DNA from: JAIXWP01 sp965247015
GTDB taxonomy: Bacteria > Bacteroidota > Bacteroidia > Flavobacteriales_D > Sanyastnellaceae
DNA: 64,000 nucleotides
Assembly: GCA_965247015.1 (NCBI GenBank)
Contig: CBDFGG010000004.1
Coordinates: 1-64,000, forward strand
Direction of reading: 5' to 3'
Both the position numbers and the translations under genes were made by a program. The notes under the pieces are model-generated. The model was not told where the DNA came from, did no database searches, and was given only the letters and a program-made list of their open reading frames with translations. Below, piece after piece: positions 44,524 through 53,753 of this stretch; position 1 is the stretch's first letter; the number at the start of each line of letters is the position of its first letter.

Positions 44524-45750
44524 ATGACCAACGAAACTCAGACGAAGGGCATTTGGATGGCCGTGCTTGTCGCAGCCCTTGGATACTTTGTAGACATATT
44601 TGACATTGTACTCTTCGGCGTACTCCGCCAAGACAGCCTTACAGAACTCGGCTATCTCGGAAAAGCCAACAGTGAAATGGGCTTATTACTCACCAATCTA
44701 CAAATGGTGGGAATGCTTGTCGGTGGCGTTCTTTGGGGAATGCTCGGTGATAAACGAGGTCGCATTTCCGTACTCTTTGGATCGATTATCTTATACAGCT
44801 CCGCAAACATTGCCAATGGCTTTGTCCAAGAAATCTACTCCTATGGGGTTTGTCGCGTACTTTCAGGTCTGGGACTAGCAGGCGAGTTAGGTGCAGGAAT
44901 CACCTTGGTGAGTGAACTCATGCAAAAAGAAAAGCGAGGCATTGGAACAATGATCATCGCTTCGGTTGGGGTTAGCGGAGCAATTGCAGCTACTTTGATT
45001 GGGAATAAATTTGATTGGCGTATCACTTACTTCATTGGCGGAGGACTTGGACTCGCGCTTCTCTTCTTGCGTGTAAGCGTTCACGAAAGCGGCATGTTTA
45101 GAGCAACAGCAAGTTCGAATGTTTCCAAAGGAAACTTCTTTATGCTGTTCAATAATCGCTCGCGACTAAAACGATATATGAGTTGTATCCTCATGGGAAT
45201 GCCTGCTTGGTTTGTGGTAGGCGTGCTGATCTATCAAGCACCGGAATTTGGAAAGTCACTTGGTATCCAAGAAAATCTTAGTGCAGGCATTGCTATCCGC
45301 AACTGCTATCTCGGCATGACCTTCGGTGATCTTACAAGCGGACTACTATCACAGTTAATGCGCAGCAGGAAAAATGTACTGCTCATATTCTTCTGTCTCA
45401 CCGGCATTTTTATGTCGTTCTATTTATTCCTTCCTATGAAGAGCGCCGACATGCTATACTTCGCTTGCGGACTATTAGGATTTGGAGTTGGTTTTTGGGC
45501 CATTTTCGTGACTGTGGCAGCCGAACTTTTTGGCACCAATCTCCGCGCATTGAGTGCCACGACCGTTCCTAACTTTGCTCGTGGGATGATGGTGCCTCTT
45601 TCCGCTTTATTTGTATATCTGATGGGCGTACTTGGAAGCCGCATCGAAGCAGCAATTGCAGTGGGCGCATTATCATTGGTGCTCGCTTTCATTGGTTGGT
45701 CGATGCTCAAGGAAACCTATGGAAGAGATTTAGATTTTGTAGAAAATTAA
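44524..45750 (+). CDS. MFS transporter
   Basis: This major facilitator superfamily permease has 408 residues and about twelve hydrophobic segments. It opens with WMAVLVAALGYFVDIFDIVLFGVLR. Motif A is GMLGDKRGRISVLFGSI, and the N-half continues with RVLSGLGLAGELGAGITLVSE, a segment shared with the sugar/metabolite-H+ symporter branch. The substrate cannot be told. The prolyl oligopeptidase gene follows after 9 nt, so peptide or amino-acid uptake would fit the context, but this is inference. Confidence 0.85.
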   Translation: MTNETQTKGIWMAVLVAALGYFVDIFDIVLFGVLRQDSLTELGYLGKANSEMGLLLTNLQMVGMLVGGVLWGMLGDKRGRISVLFGSIILYSSANIANGFVQEIYSYGVCRVLSGLGLAGELGAGITLVSELMQKEKRGIGTMIIASVGVSGAIAATLIGNKFDWRITYFIGGGLGLALLFLRVSVHESGMFRATASSNVSKGNFFMLFNNRSRLKRYMSCILMGMPAWFVVGVLIYQAPEFGKSLGIQENLSAGIAIRNCYLGMTFGDLTSGLLSQLMRSRKNVLLIFFCLTGIFMSFYLFLPMKSADMLYFACGLLGFGVGFWAIFVTVAAELFGTNLRALSATTVPNFARGMMVPLSALFVYLMGVLGSRIEAAIAVGALSLVLAFIGWSMLKETYGRDLDFVEN

Positions 45751-45759
45751 ATTATTCCC

Positions 45760-47892
45760 ATGAAAAAAATATTATCCTTCGTTTGCATAGCTGGCCTATT
45801 AGTCGCATGCTCTGAAGAAAAAAAACCGACGATTCAACGTATGAAAATTGACAAGTACCCTATCACTGCAAAGCAAGACTCGAACCTTACTTTCTTTGGG
45901 GAAAATGTTTACGATCCTTATCTGTGGCTCGAAAACGACACCAGTGAACAAACAGCTGCGTGGGTGAAAGAACAAAATATCCTTACCCGCTCCTACCTCG
46001 ACTCTATTCCACTTCGTGATTCTATTAAAGCACGAATTACAGAATTGATTAATGTAGAAAAAGTTGGAATGCCTGTTAGAGTAGGTGAGCGATTTATTAT
46101 TTATAAAAATAGCGGGCTAGAACCTCAAGGAAAATATTTCGTGAGAAATGGTATTGATGGAGCAGATGAATTATTCCTTGACGTCAATGCTCTTTCACCA
46201 AATGGTACAACGTCGGCATCACTCCTCTCCCCTTCTGATGACAACAAGCATATTGCTTTCGCCATTAGCGAAGGAGGTAGCGATTGGTCGAAGATCGTGG
46301 TGTACAATATTGAAACAAAACAACCCACTGGAGATGTACTCGAATGGGTGAAATTTAGTGATGCGTCATGGTTGAATGACGGATTCTTCTACAGTCGCTA
46401 TCCCGCACCAGCAAAGGGAGAAGAACTCAGTGGCAATAACATGTACCACATGGTGTATTATCACAAATTAGGTACTAAGCAAGATCAAGATATTCTTGTG
46501 CACCGCGACAATGAGCGTCCCTACATGTACAACAGTCTTTACTTGACTGAGAATAAAAAAATGACCTTCTTGATTTCATCCCCAGGAACAGACGGATCAG
46601 AAATTTGGTATCGCGAGGGTGCTGATTTGAAAGGAAAATTCACTCCACTCTTTACAGATGTTACACAGCACAATTCACCAGTAGATGTGACAGATGATGG
46701 AAGAATTTTAGTGATGACAGACATCGATGCTCCCACCTATCGCTTGGTAAGCATCGATCCTAAAAATCCGGCAAAGGAAAATTGGAAAGAGATCATTCCG
46801 GCAACTGAAAATTTACTGCAATCTGTGAGCACTGGGGGAGGTCAGCTTACAGCAAGTTATTTGGATAAAGCGAATACGCGCATATTCACAATGGCAATGG
46901 ATGGTTCAAATAAAAAAGAACTTGCCTTGCCTGATAAAACGGGTAGTGCAGGAGGATTTGGCGCGAAGAAAACAGACACTTATTGTTTCTACTCCTTCAG
47001 TTCATTTACATACCCAGGAGTTATTTACAAATATGATTTTGCTACAGGAAAAAGTACAGAATTTAGCAGAATGTCATTGCCTTTCAAACCAGAAGATTTT
47101 GAGAGCAAGCAAGTGATGTATAAAAGCAAAGATGGTACAGAAGTACCTATGTTTATCGTATCGAAAAAAGGCATCAAGCTCGATGGCACCAACCCTACGC
47201 TCCTCTATGGATACGGTGGATTCAGCGTTCCTATTCAACCAGGATTTTCTGCAAGCAGAATTATGTTCTTGGAAAATGGCGGAGTGTACTGCATCGCAAA
47301 TATTCGCGGCGGGAATGAATTAGGCGAGGCTTGGCACCAAGGCGGTATGAAAGAGAAAAAACAAAATGTATTTGATGACTTTATCGCCGCAGCAGAATAT
47401 TTGATCAAAGAAAAATACACCTCATCTGAACACCTCGCCATACAAGGCGGATCGAATGGTGGATTGCTTGTTGGTGCTTGTATGACCCAACGTCCTGAGC
47501 TCTTTAAAGTGGCATTGCCAGCAGTGGGAGTTCTTGATATGTTGCGTTATCACAAATTCACTGTAGGTAAAGGTTGGATTCCAGAATATGGTTGTGCGGA
47601 TAGCTCGGCAACAGAATTCAACTACTTAAAGGCTTATTCACCATATCATAATTTGAAGCAAGGTACATCGTACCCTGCAACGCTTATCACCACAGCAGAT
47701 CACGACGATCGCGTGGTGCCAGCTCATAGCTTCAAATTTGCTGCTCGCCTTCAAGAATATCACAAAGGAGAAAACTCAGTGCTCATTAGAATCGAAACCA
47801 GCGCGGGACATGGCGCAGGAAAGAGCACACAACAAATCATTGAAGAACTCACGGATATCTACTCTTTCGTGCTCTACAACACGAAAGACTAA
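45760..47892 (+). CDS. Prolyl oligopeptidase (S9A), lipoprotein
   Basis: This serine peptidase cleaves after proline in short peptides and is predicted to be anchored in the envelope. Its lipoprotein signal is MKKILSFVCIAGLLVAC (Cys17). A seven-bladed propeller occupies ~80-430 and an alpha/beta hydrolase domain follows at ~440-710. The catalytic triad is visible: Ser in IQGGSNGGLLVGA, Asp in ITTADHDDRVVPAHS and His in ETSAGHGAGKST. The N-terminal signature DPYLWLENDTSEQTAAWVKEQN is typical. It is co-transcribed with the MFS gene upstream, and a 13-bp hairpin follows the gene. Confidence 0.94.
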   Translation: MKKILSFVCIAGLLVACSEEKKPTIQRMKIDKYPITAKQDSNLTFFGENVYDPYLWLENDTSEQTAAWVKEQNILTRSYLDSIPLRDSIKARITELINVEKVGMPVRVGERFIIYKNSGLEPQGKYFVRNGIDGADELFLDVNALSPNGTTSASLLSPSDDNKHIAFAISEGGSDWSKIVVYNIETKQPTGDVLEWVKFSDASWLNDGFFYSRYPAPAKGEELSGNNMYHMVYYHKLGTKQDQDILVHRDNERPYMYNSLYLTENKKMTFLISSPGTDGSEIWYREGADLKGKFTPLFTDVTQHNSPVDVTDDGRILVMTDIDAPTYRLVSIDPKNPAKENWKEIIPATENLLQSVSTGGGQLTASYLDKANTRIFTMAMDGSNKKELALPDKTGSAGGFGAKKTDTYCFYSFSSFTYPGVIYKYDFATGKSTEFSRMSLPFKPEDFESKQVMYKSKDGTEVPMFIVSKKGIKLDGTNPTLLYGYGGFSVPIQPGFSASRIMFLENGGVYCIANIRGGNELGEAWHQGGMKEKKQNVFDDFIAAAEYLIKEKYTSSEHLAIQGGSNGGLLVGACMTQRPELFKVALPAVGVLDMLRYHKFTVGKGWIPEYGCADSSATEFNYLKAYSPYHNLKQGTSYPATLITTADHDDRVVPAHSFKFAARLQEYHKGENSVLIRIETSAGHGAGKSTQQIIEELTDIYSFVLYNTKD

Positions 47893-47921
47893 GTCCTTCT
47901 TTTTATTAACTACTAACTCAC

Positions 47922-47957
47922 AGTTAGAACTTCCTGTCATGGGAAGTTCTAACTTTG
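47922..47957 (+). promoter_or_regulatory. Perfect 13-bp inverted repeat overlapping a TAACTTTG promoter box
   Basis: AGTTAGAACTTCC (47922-47934) and GGAAGTTCTAACT (47942-47954) pair perfectly around a 7-nt loop. The right arm shares five bases with TAACTTTG (47950-47957), the -7 box of the next gene, which starts at 47965. It may end the peptidase transcript, although the U-tract is poor, or may be an operator. It could do both. Confidence 0.7.
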
Positions 47958-47964
47958 CTGTATT

Positions 47965-49011
47965 ATGATAGATGTTTCCTTAGCCATTATTAGTCAATTA
48001 TCTGTTCATCGCGTGGGCAACAAGCACAATGGCGATGATATATTTTTATCGAAGGCTCCCATAGCGGTGGATGAAAATGCCATGCAAGAAAAGCTATTGC
48101 ATTTCTTCTTGTCTTCTATGCCTTTGGTAGAGAAATACTCCTTCAAACCAGAAATTGAACATGAGCAAGAGAATCCCATGCTTCAGTTTTCTAAAGAAAT
48201 ATTTCAAAATAGAAGCAGTTTTCATCTCACATCTATCCAGATCACCAAAAGGCTTTTTGATGTGTCTATGCACCCTCAAATTAAGCCAGGAGATGTATTT
48301 GTTGCACATCTAAAAAATATAGCTTTCGATGGAGAGAATTGCGAAGCGATTGGAATTTTCAAATCAGAAAACAAACAATCCTTTTTCCAAGTACTCGCCA
48401 ACGGTGATCAAGCAGAACTTTATCTCTTAGATGGAATCAACCTCGATAAATTAGATAAAGGTGCGATCATCTTCAATCAAGAGGCAGGAGATGGTTACCG
48501 CGTCTGTCTACTAGATCGCAACAACAAAAACACAGAAGCAGAATTCTGGAAAGATCTTTTCTTGAATGTCGCTCCGTGCAATGATGAATACCAACAGACC
48601 AAGCAGTATATGAGTTTGGCTAAGACATTCGTCACAACACAATACGTTGAAGATTTTGAAGTAGAAAAACCAGAGCAAATTGAAATGCTTCAGAAGTCGG
48701 TGGAATACTTCAAAACACACGACAACTTCGACAAGCGTGAGTTTGAAGAAGAGGTCCTTCAATATCCAGAAGTGATTAAATCATTTCAAAACTTCAATCA
48801 TCAATTTCAGGAAGACAATGAGATCGTTTTAGAAGATAGCTTTGAAATTTCTACTCCTGCCGTAAAAAAGCAGCAAAGCATTTTCAAGAGCATCATCAAG
48901 CTTGATAAAAACTTCCACATCTATGTCCACGGCAATCGTGAATTGATTGAAAAGGGCGTAGAACCAGATGGAAGAAAATTCTATAAAATTTATTACAAGG
49001 AAGAAGAATAA
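47965..49011 (+). CDS. Nucleoid-associated protein (NA37/YejK family)
   Basis: This 348-residue cytosolic protein matches the nucleoid-associated protein family. Its N-terminal opening is IDVSLAIISQLSVHRVGNKHNGDDIFLSK, and the central segment is FQNRSSFHLTSIQITKRLFDVSMHPQIKPGDVFVAHLKNI, followed by EAIGIFKSENKQSFFQV. The acidic C-terminal half has DNFDKREFEEEVLQ and ends in IKLDKNFHIYVHGNRELIEKG. YejK of E. coli binds the nucleoid, and the biochemical role is otherwise unclear. A TAACTTTG box lies 7 nt before the ATG. The next gene follows after 3 nt. Confidence 0.85.
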   Translation: MIDVSLAIISQLSVHRVGNKHNGDDIFLSKAPIAVDENAMQEKLLHFFLSSMPLVEKYSFKPEIEHEQENPMLQFSKEIFQNRSSFHLTSIQITKRLFDVSMHPQIKPGDVFVAHLKNIAFDGENCEAIGIFKSENKQSFFQVLANGDQAELYLLDGINLDKLDKGAIIFNQEAGDGYRVCLLDRNNKNTEAEFWKDLFLNVAPCNDEYQQTKQYMSLAKTFVTTQYVEDFEVEKPEQIEMLQKSVEYFKTHDNFDKREFEEEVLQYPEVIKSFQNFNHQFQEDNEIVLEDSFEISTPAVKKQQSIFKSIIKLDKNFHIYVHGNRELIEKGVEPDGRKFYKIYYKEEE

Positions 49012-49014
49012 TTG

Positions 49015-49563
49015 ATGGAAGATATATTGCTCGAAAAATCGAACTTGAGAAAGGAAATGCTCGCGTTGAGAGTAGCTATTCCTTCTGAATTAAAAGAGCA
49101 ATATGATAGAGACATCAATACTCAACTCCAAGATTGGATTGCCTTACATCATCCGAAGGTGGTACATTGCTACTTGCCCATGGGAGCGGAGATAGATATT
49201 GCACCCACGATTCTTTTTTGTCTTGAAAAAGACATTAAAATCATCGCTCCAAAAACATTGAAGCAACGAAAATTGGAGAACCGCATTCTGCATTCATTAG
49301 ATCAAGTCGAAAAAGGCATTTGGGGCACCTCGCATCCTATAGGTGAGGTATATGAAGGAGCAATTGACATGATCATTGTACCAGGCCTCGCATTCGACGA
49401 GCAGCGATATCGCCTTGGCTACGGCGGAGGATACTATGATAATTTCCTAGTGCAATATCCCGATGCGAAAAAGATCGGCATTTTCTATTCCATCCAAAAA
49501 AGAAATGCCGTTCCAAAGGAACGGCATGACATATCATTAGATCTTATTTTCACCGAACAGTAA
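49015..49563 (+). CDS. fthC: 5-formyltetrahydrofolate cyclo-ligase
   Basis: This enzyme converts 5-formyl-THF to 5,10-methenyl-THF using ATP and so returns a storage folate to the pool. Its length is 182 residues. Signatures are KSNLRKEMLALRVAIP at the N-terminus, PMGAEIDIAPTI, IIVPGLAFDEQRYRLGYGGGYYDNFL (ATP/Mg binding loop) and KIGIFYSIQ. I chose the ATG at 49015, as a TTG one codon earlier is possible. It lies 3 nt after the nucleoid protein gene and so is co-transcribed. Together with folP and folD in this window it belongs to one-carbon metabolism. Confidence 0.93.
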   Translation: MEDILLEKSNLRKEMLALRVAIPSELKEQYDRDINTQLQDWIALHHPKVVHCYLPMGAEIDIAPTILFCLEKDIKIIAPKTLKQRKLENRILHSLDQVEKGIWGTSHPIGEVYEGAIDMIIVPGLAFDEQRYRLGYGGGYYDNFLVQYPDAKKIGIFYSIQKRNAVPKERHDISLDLIFTEQ

Positions 49564-49566
49564 TCG

Positions 49567-51180
49567 CTACTTCTTAGGTGGCGGATTCTGTCGAGGCTTC
49601 ATGTTGGTCGACTTAGATGGCGCACCGCTAGGCGCATCTTCATCTTCGTACTCGTGCTCTTTCACATTCTGAAGATTGATTTCTTTACCATCTTCCAATT
49701 TTTGTAAAAGATCATCAATTTGCTCCGCACTCAATTGCTTCGCGATAATCTTCATGTCCTTGTCCATCAAGAATACTTTTGGAGTACTGTTCACATCCCA
49801 TGTGGTACGGTAATTCAAACTCTTAAGAGTAGTAATACCGCTATAGATCAATTTAGATGCGCTGTCTTGCTTCATGATTTCAGGAGTGTCACTGACATTG
49901 ATCCAGTCCAATTTATTTTCATCTATAAATTTCACCCACTTGTCATTTTCAAGTTCATTCCCTACTGCATACACCACCAATCCTTTGTCTTTCCATTTGT
50001 GGTAAACATCTAAAAGCTTTGGCACTTCCTTCTTACAGTGGCCACACGTAGATTCCCAAATGACAAGCAATGTATACTTACCCGCCGATTTCTTCATGCT
50101 CGTCCATTTTTGCCCCGATGCATCTGGAAGAATAATGTCTTGTGCAATTTCACCACACATGCAATTTCTCTTTTCATCTGCAGATTCTTTGATCTGCTTC
50201 ATCTTCGCCTCATCCATCCAGTCTACTTTGCCCGTGTTGTAGTAATTATCTACCATGTACACAAACAAGCGATCCATACACATGATCTTTGATGTCTCCG
50301 CTGTGTAGGTGATGTAGTTTACGAAATACTTGAATAAATCTGTGTTTCCAGAAACACGGTCGATGAGTTTCTTTGATTCGATGCAAAGAGTATCAGGAAT
50401 TTGTGGAAGCGTTTGTGTGATATAGCGCTCAATCAATCGATGTATGGTTTGATCGCGAATCATACCTGGAGAAGAAAAATCTACATTATCCCAATAGTGC
50501 TCTCGGAACCAGTAGTATTGGTAGCGGGCCTTTCCAACCTCATCTAGTGAATCTGGAGCGGTTGGGGTTTCAGGATCCAAGCTCATTTTTAAGAGCTTGG
50601 CAAAAAGTAAATTCGGATGATCTGTGATAATTTTTTTCTGATAAGCAATGACTTCGTCATTGAGCTTATTGAGCGATTCTTTTGCAGGGGCCTTTTCTTC
50701 TTCCGTCTTCAAGCTGTCGTTCAAGATCTTATCTATTGGCTCTCTTGAAAGGCGCTTCGTGTTGATGTAGCGGATATAATCAAAAAACATCTTGTTGTTT
50801 TCCGATTCCTTGATGACTATTTTGTTGATGTCATTATCAGCATTGGCTTGCAACACGATATTTTCTTGATCAACGATGATGTCGAAATATTTTGGACCAG
50901 GCATGATGATGGCGTATTTACCAATCTGATCTGGATTTTTTCCATAAAACTCAAAATTACCGTTCGCATCTACACGCGTGGTATCATTGTAGTAAAGACT
51001 TTTTCCATAATAGTTACCGAGATAGAGCACGGTATCTTTCAAACCTTCGATGCGACCTTTGATTTTGAACTTTGTGTTCACTGATTTCTTGGCAGGCGCT
51101 GCCTTTTGTGCTTGTGCACTGACCGTCATCAGTGCCATCAATAAAAACAAAGCAAATTGAATGTACTTGTTATTCTTCAT
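49567..51180 (-). CDS. Secreted thioredoxin-fold protein with DUF4369 and DUF5106
   Basis: This exported 537-residue protein has the signal peptide MKNNKYIQFALFLLMALMTVSAQAQ. A DUF4369-type beta domain covers ~35-135 (FKIKGRIEGLKDTVLYLGNY, GPKYFDIIVDQENIVLQ). A DUF5106-type helical region covers ~200-330 (YYWFREHYWDNVDFSSPGMI). A TlpA-like thioredoxin domain (~345-490) has the active site STCGHCKKEVP. A charged, Pro-rich tail (EDEDAPSGAPSKS, PRQNPPPKK) ends it. It probably acts in periplasmic disulfide reduction or redox signalling, as related TlpA proteins do. I chose the ATG at 51180 because the upstream in-frame residues are not signal-like. Confidence 0.88.
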   Translation of the reverse strand: MKNNKYIQFALFLLMALMTVSAQAQKAAPAKKSVNTKFKIKGRIEGLKDTVLYLGNYYGKSLYYNDTTRVDANGNFEFYGKNPDQIGKYAIIMPGPKYFDIIVDQENIVLQANADNDINKIVIKESENNKMFFDYIRYINTKRLSREPIDKILNDSLKTEEEKAPAKESLNKLNDEVIAYQKKIITDHPNLLFAKLLKMSLDPETPTAPDSLDEVGKARYQYYWFREHYWDNVDFSSPGMIRDQTIHRLIERYITQTLPQIPDTLCIESKKLIDRVSGNTDLFKYFVNYITYTAETSKIMCMDRLFVYMVDNYYNTGKVDWMDEAKMKQIKESADEKRNCMCGEIAQDIILPDASGQKWTSMKKSAGKYTLLVIWESTCGHCKKEVPKLLDVYHKWKDKGLVVYAVGNELENDKWVKFIDENKLDWINVSDTPEIMKQDSASKLIYSGITTLKSLNYRTTWDVNSTPKVFLMDKDMKIIAKQLSAEQIDDLLQKLEDGKEINLQNVKEHEYEDEDAPSGAPSKSTNMKPRQNPPPKK

Positions 51181-51335
51181 AAATCGTTCTAATATCTGAA
51201 TGACTTCAAATTTGTGGTTTGTGTTGTTTGGCAAAGGTAAGTTTAACATTTCCTTGAATTCTTACCCCTATGTGAAATGATGCAAACCAACTATTGTTCC
51301 AAACATTTCCCTGAAAATCTTTGTTTCTTTGGACC

Positions 51336-52049
51336 ATGAAATCTGTACTTGTCATCGGTTGCGGCTGGCTCGGAATGCCCCTCGCTGTAGCACTTCAGCG
51401 CAAAGGTTTTACCGTAACTGGCTCAACGCGCCAAGCCGAACGACGCGCCCAACTTGAATCGGAGGGCGTTCGTGCTATCCCACAGCATGAGGTCACAGAA
51501 TTTTATGATGTGGTCATCAGCACCCTCACCCCTCCAAAGACGGATGTCGACCAAGAGCTCCATCGCTCGATTGCGGCGGCTGCCACCAAACTTGAAATCC
51601 CACAGCTCATTTATACATCTTCGATTTCTATCTATCCAGATACCCCCCAACTCATGGATGAGGAAAAGGCAGATATCAAATCAAGCATGGGTCAACTCGA
51701 AGAACTCTATCGTCAAGAATACAAGGATGTAACAATCCTCCGACTCGGCGGCTTGTACGGTGGCAAGCGTCATCCCGCTTTTTATTTATCTGGTAAAAAA
51801 AATGTAGCCAAACCGATGGCCGTTATCAATTTGGTCAGTCAAGAGCGCGTGATTACCGCCATTGAACTTACCGTGGATAAGGGGATCAAAGGCGAATCGT
51901 TCAACATTGTCGATCCAGAACACCCCACTCGAAAAAATTATTACACTGAGATTTGCGGTCAACTTGGAATTCCTGCACCTGAGTTTGAGAATACCATCGA
52001 CAAAGGAAAAGTGATCGATGACTCCAAATGGAAACTATGGTTTGAATAA
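51336..52049 (+). CDS. NAD(P)-binding epimerase-like protein (YeeZ type)
   Basis: This 237-residue protein has an extended-SDR fold. The N-terminal dinucleotide loop is VLVIGCGWLGMPLAVALQRKG, a GxGWLG form as in YeeZ-like proteins. LIYTSSISIYPDT resembles the SDR Ser/Tyr region, with Ser-x(n)-Tyr, but no YxxxK is clear (EELYRQEYKD). LRLGGLYGGKRHP is typical of epimerases. The substrate is unknown. I chose the ATG at 51336, 4 nt after TTTCTTTG, because the frame opens earlier only at a TTG. Confidence 0.8.
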   Translation: MKSVLVIGCGWLGMPLAVALQRKGFTVTGSTRQAERRAQLESEGVRAIPQHEVTEFYDVVISTLTPPKTDVDQELHRSIAAAATKLEIPQLIYTSSISIYPDTPQLMDEEKADIKSSMGQLEELYRQEYKDVTILRLGGLYGGKRHPAFYLSGKKNVAKPMAVINLVSQERVITAIELTVDKGIKGESFNIVDPEHPTRKNYYTEICGQLGIPAPEFENTIDKGKVIDDSKWKLWFE

Positions 52050-52068
52050 GTGATAATCACTATTTTCG
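52049..52068 (+). promoter_or_regulatory. Palindrome abutting a TATTTTCG promoter box
   Basis: AGTGAT-A-ATCACT (52049-52061) is a perfect 6-bp-arm palindrome whose last base is the first T of TATTTTCG (52061-52068). That box lies ~42 nt before the ATG at 52111. The compact size suits a dimeric repressor or activator site better than a terminator. Confidence 0.45.
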
Positions 52069-52110
52069 TACGACCTGTTTATTTATAATTAACCCTTAAC
52101 CAAAACGCGT

Positions 52111-53058
52111 ATGAAAAGAATACTACTTTTTTCTGCATTCATCTTTCCTATTATTTCACAAGCACAATTGATTGTTGAAGACAATTTCGACAGTTACACT
52201 GCTGGCACAGGAGTGGCAGCACAGTCAACCAATTGGGACACTTGGACTGGTGCTGTGAACCTCGATGCACTTGTTAGCACCGAGCAATCATTTAGCACGC
52301 CAAACAGCATGAAGATCAACCAAACTGGCAACGATATGGTGCTGCCTCTTGGTCCTTACACCACTGGAGCCTACGAGACTACTTGGAAAATGTACATTCC
52401 GAATGGCGAAGGTGGATACTTCAATGCGCTGCATACTTGGGCTGCTAATAGCACTACCTATGAATGGGCGGTAGATGTGTTCTTTTCTGCGAGCGGCGCT
52501 ATCGCTACTGTTGCTGGAAGTGTTGAACAAGCAAGCCCCGTCAATTTTACACCTGACACATGGTTTGATGTAAAACTTTATGTCAACCTCACTGCTGATG
52601 TTGGAAAAGTATTTATCAACGGCACAGAGATTCGTAGCTTCCAATGGTCATTGAATAATGCGAATGGCAATGCAGGAATGAATAGACTCGTTGCCATCAA
52701 CTTCTATGGCACAGAAGGTCCAAACGGCGCAAACACTGGTGGTATCTACTACATTGATGATATAGCAGTGAACCAAGTTTCTGATGTTCTTTCAACCGAA
52801 GAAAACGCAGATCTAGTGCTTGCTCCAAGCTTTTACCCTAATCCAGTGAACAGTGAACTAACCCTTGAAACTCCTCCATCATTTAATGGCGGAACTGTAA
52901 GCATCATTGACTTGACAGGGAAAATAGTTTACACGCACACCATTGCTACTGAAGATCAAATTCAGCGTATCAATGTGGGTGATTTATCACAAGGAATCTA
53001 TATGATTCAGTGGAAGAAATCAAACATGGTAAAAACCATGCGCATGATTAAGAAATAA
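52111..53058 (+). CDS. Secreted protein with lectin-like domain and T9SS sorting tail
   Basis: This exported 315-residue protein has a signal peptide (MKRILLFSAFIFPIISQAQ). Residues ~20-225 form a beta-sandwich reminiscent of concanavalin/LamG-type domains: VEDNFDSYTAGTG at the start, SMKINQTGND, WFDVKLYVNLTADVGKVFIN and GIYYIDDIAVNQV at the end. The last ~80 residues are a type A T9SS sorting domain (FYPNPVNSELTLETP, then LSQGIYMIQWKK and MRMIKK). It is exported to the surface or medium by the type IX system. The ligand is unknown but is likely a glycan. Confidence 0.82.
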   Translation: MKRILLFSAFIFPIISQAQLIVEDNFDSYTAGTGVAAQSTNWDTWTGAVNLDALVSTEQSFSTPNSMKINQTGNDMVLPLGPYTTGAYETTWKMYIPNGEGGYFNALHTWAANSTTYEWAVDVFFSASGAIATVAGSVEQASPVNFTPDTWFDVKLYVNLTADVGKVFINGTEIRSFQWSLNNANGNAGMNRLVAINFYGTEGPNGANTGGIYYIDDIAVNQVSDVLSTEENADLVLAPSFYPNPVNSELTLETPPSFNGGTVSIIDLTGKIVYTHTIATEDQIQRINVGDLSQGIYMIQWKKSNMVKTMRMIKK

Positions 53059-53059
53059 T

Positions 53060-53668
53060 CTACACGAGCGTTTGCTCGAGTAATTGGATAAACTCCATCT
53101 CTACCTCTTGATGTTTGTCACGAGCGTACCAGAGATGGAGTTTTTCTTTGATCACCTCCATATCTGCATTCTCTGCTTTCAATTGATTGATGAGCTCTTG
53201 CGCCTTGTGAGGTCTTGGACCATAACGCCCCACCGCTCTACCGGTTTCATCAATTAGAATAAAAATTGGAATCGATCTACCGGTGCCAGTGAGAAACATA
53301 TCCATGATTTCCAAATTCTCGTCTCGAAGAATATACTTCGTTTGAATCAAAGGATTCAAATTCGAAATTTGTTGCACCACAGGCACAATCTGCGCCGCAT
53401 CTCCACACCATCCTTCTGTTAGCACTAAGAATGTAAAAGGCTTATTGATTTTACCTATCACCTCTTTTGTGTGAACTGAAAGATGTGTATGCTTGTCCCA
53501 TCGATCCATTCGATGAACATTCAATTTGCTATATGCTAGTAAATCTTCTGTTTGATTTGGTCCTGTTACCTTTCCTTCTTCGTGCAGTCGATCGATCTTT
53601 TCACGGTATTCTTTGTAAGACATTGCTCCTTCAAAACCAGAAGCAATTATACTTTCCAATGCATTCAT
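53060..53668 (-). CDS. Thioredoxin-family protein with single-cysteine WCGDAAQ site
   Basis: This cytosolic thioredoxin-fold protein has 202 residues. The active-site region reads LVLTEGWCGDAAQIVPVVQQIS, so only the first Cys of a CxxC is present (CGDA). This is the form known in a Bacteroidota/Firmicutes thioredoxin-like group. The cis-Pro loop is SIPIFILIDETGRAVGRYGPRP. An N-terminal helical extension (~residues 1-75) precedes the domain. A monothiol site cannot carry out classical disulfide exchange alone, so it may act as a peroxidase-like or scaffold protein. It is convergent with the T9SS gene. Confidence 0.82.
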   Translation of the reverse strand: MNALESIIASGFEGAMSYKEYREKIDRLHEEGKVTGPNQTEDLLAYSKLNVHRMDRWDKHTHLSVHTKEVIGKINKPFTFLVLTEGWCGDAAQIVPVVQQISNLNPLIQTKYILRDENLEIMDMFLTGTGRSIPIFILIDETGRAVGRYGPRPHKAQELINQLKAENADMEVIKEKLHLWYARDKHQEVEMEFIQLLEQTLV

Positions 53669-53753
53669 AAAACTAGATTAATATTGTACAAAGTTCAGCA
53701 TTTATAACAAGCATGGGCTGTTAAAGATCATTATATAATTCGATTTCTGACTG

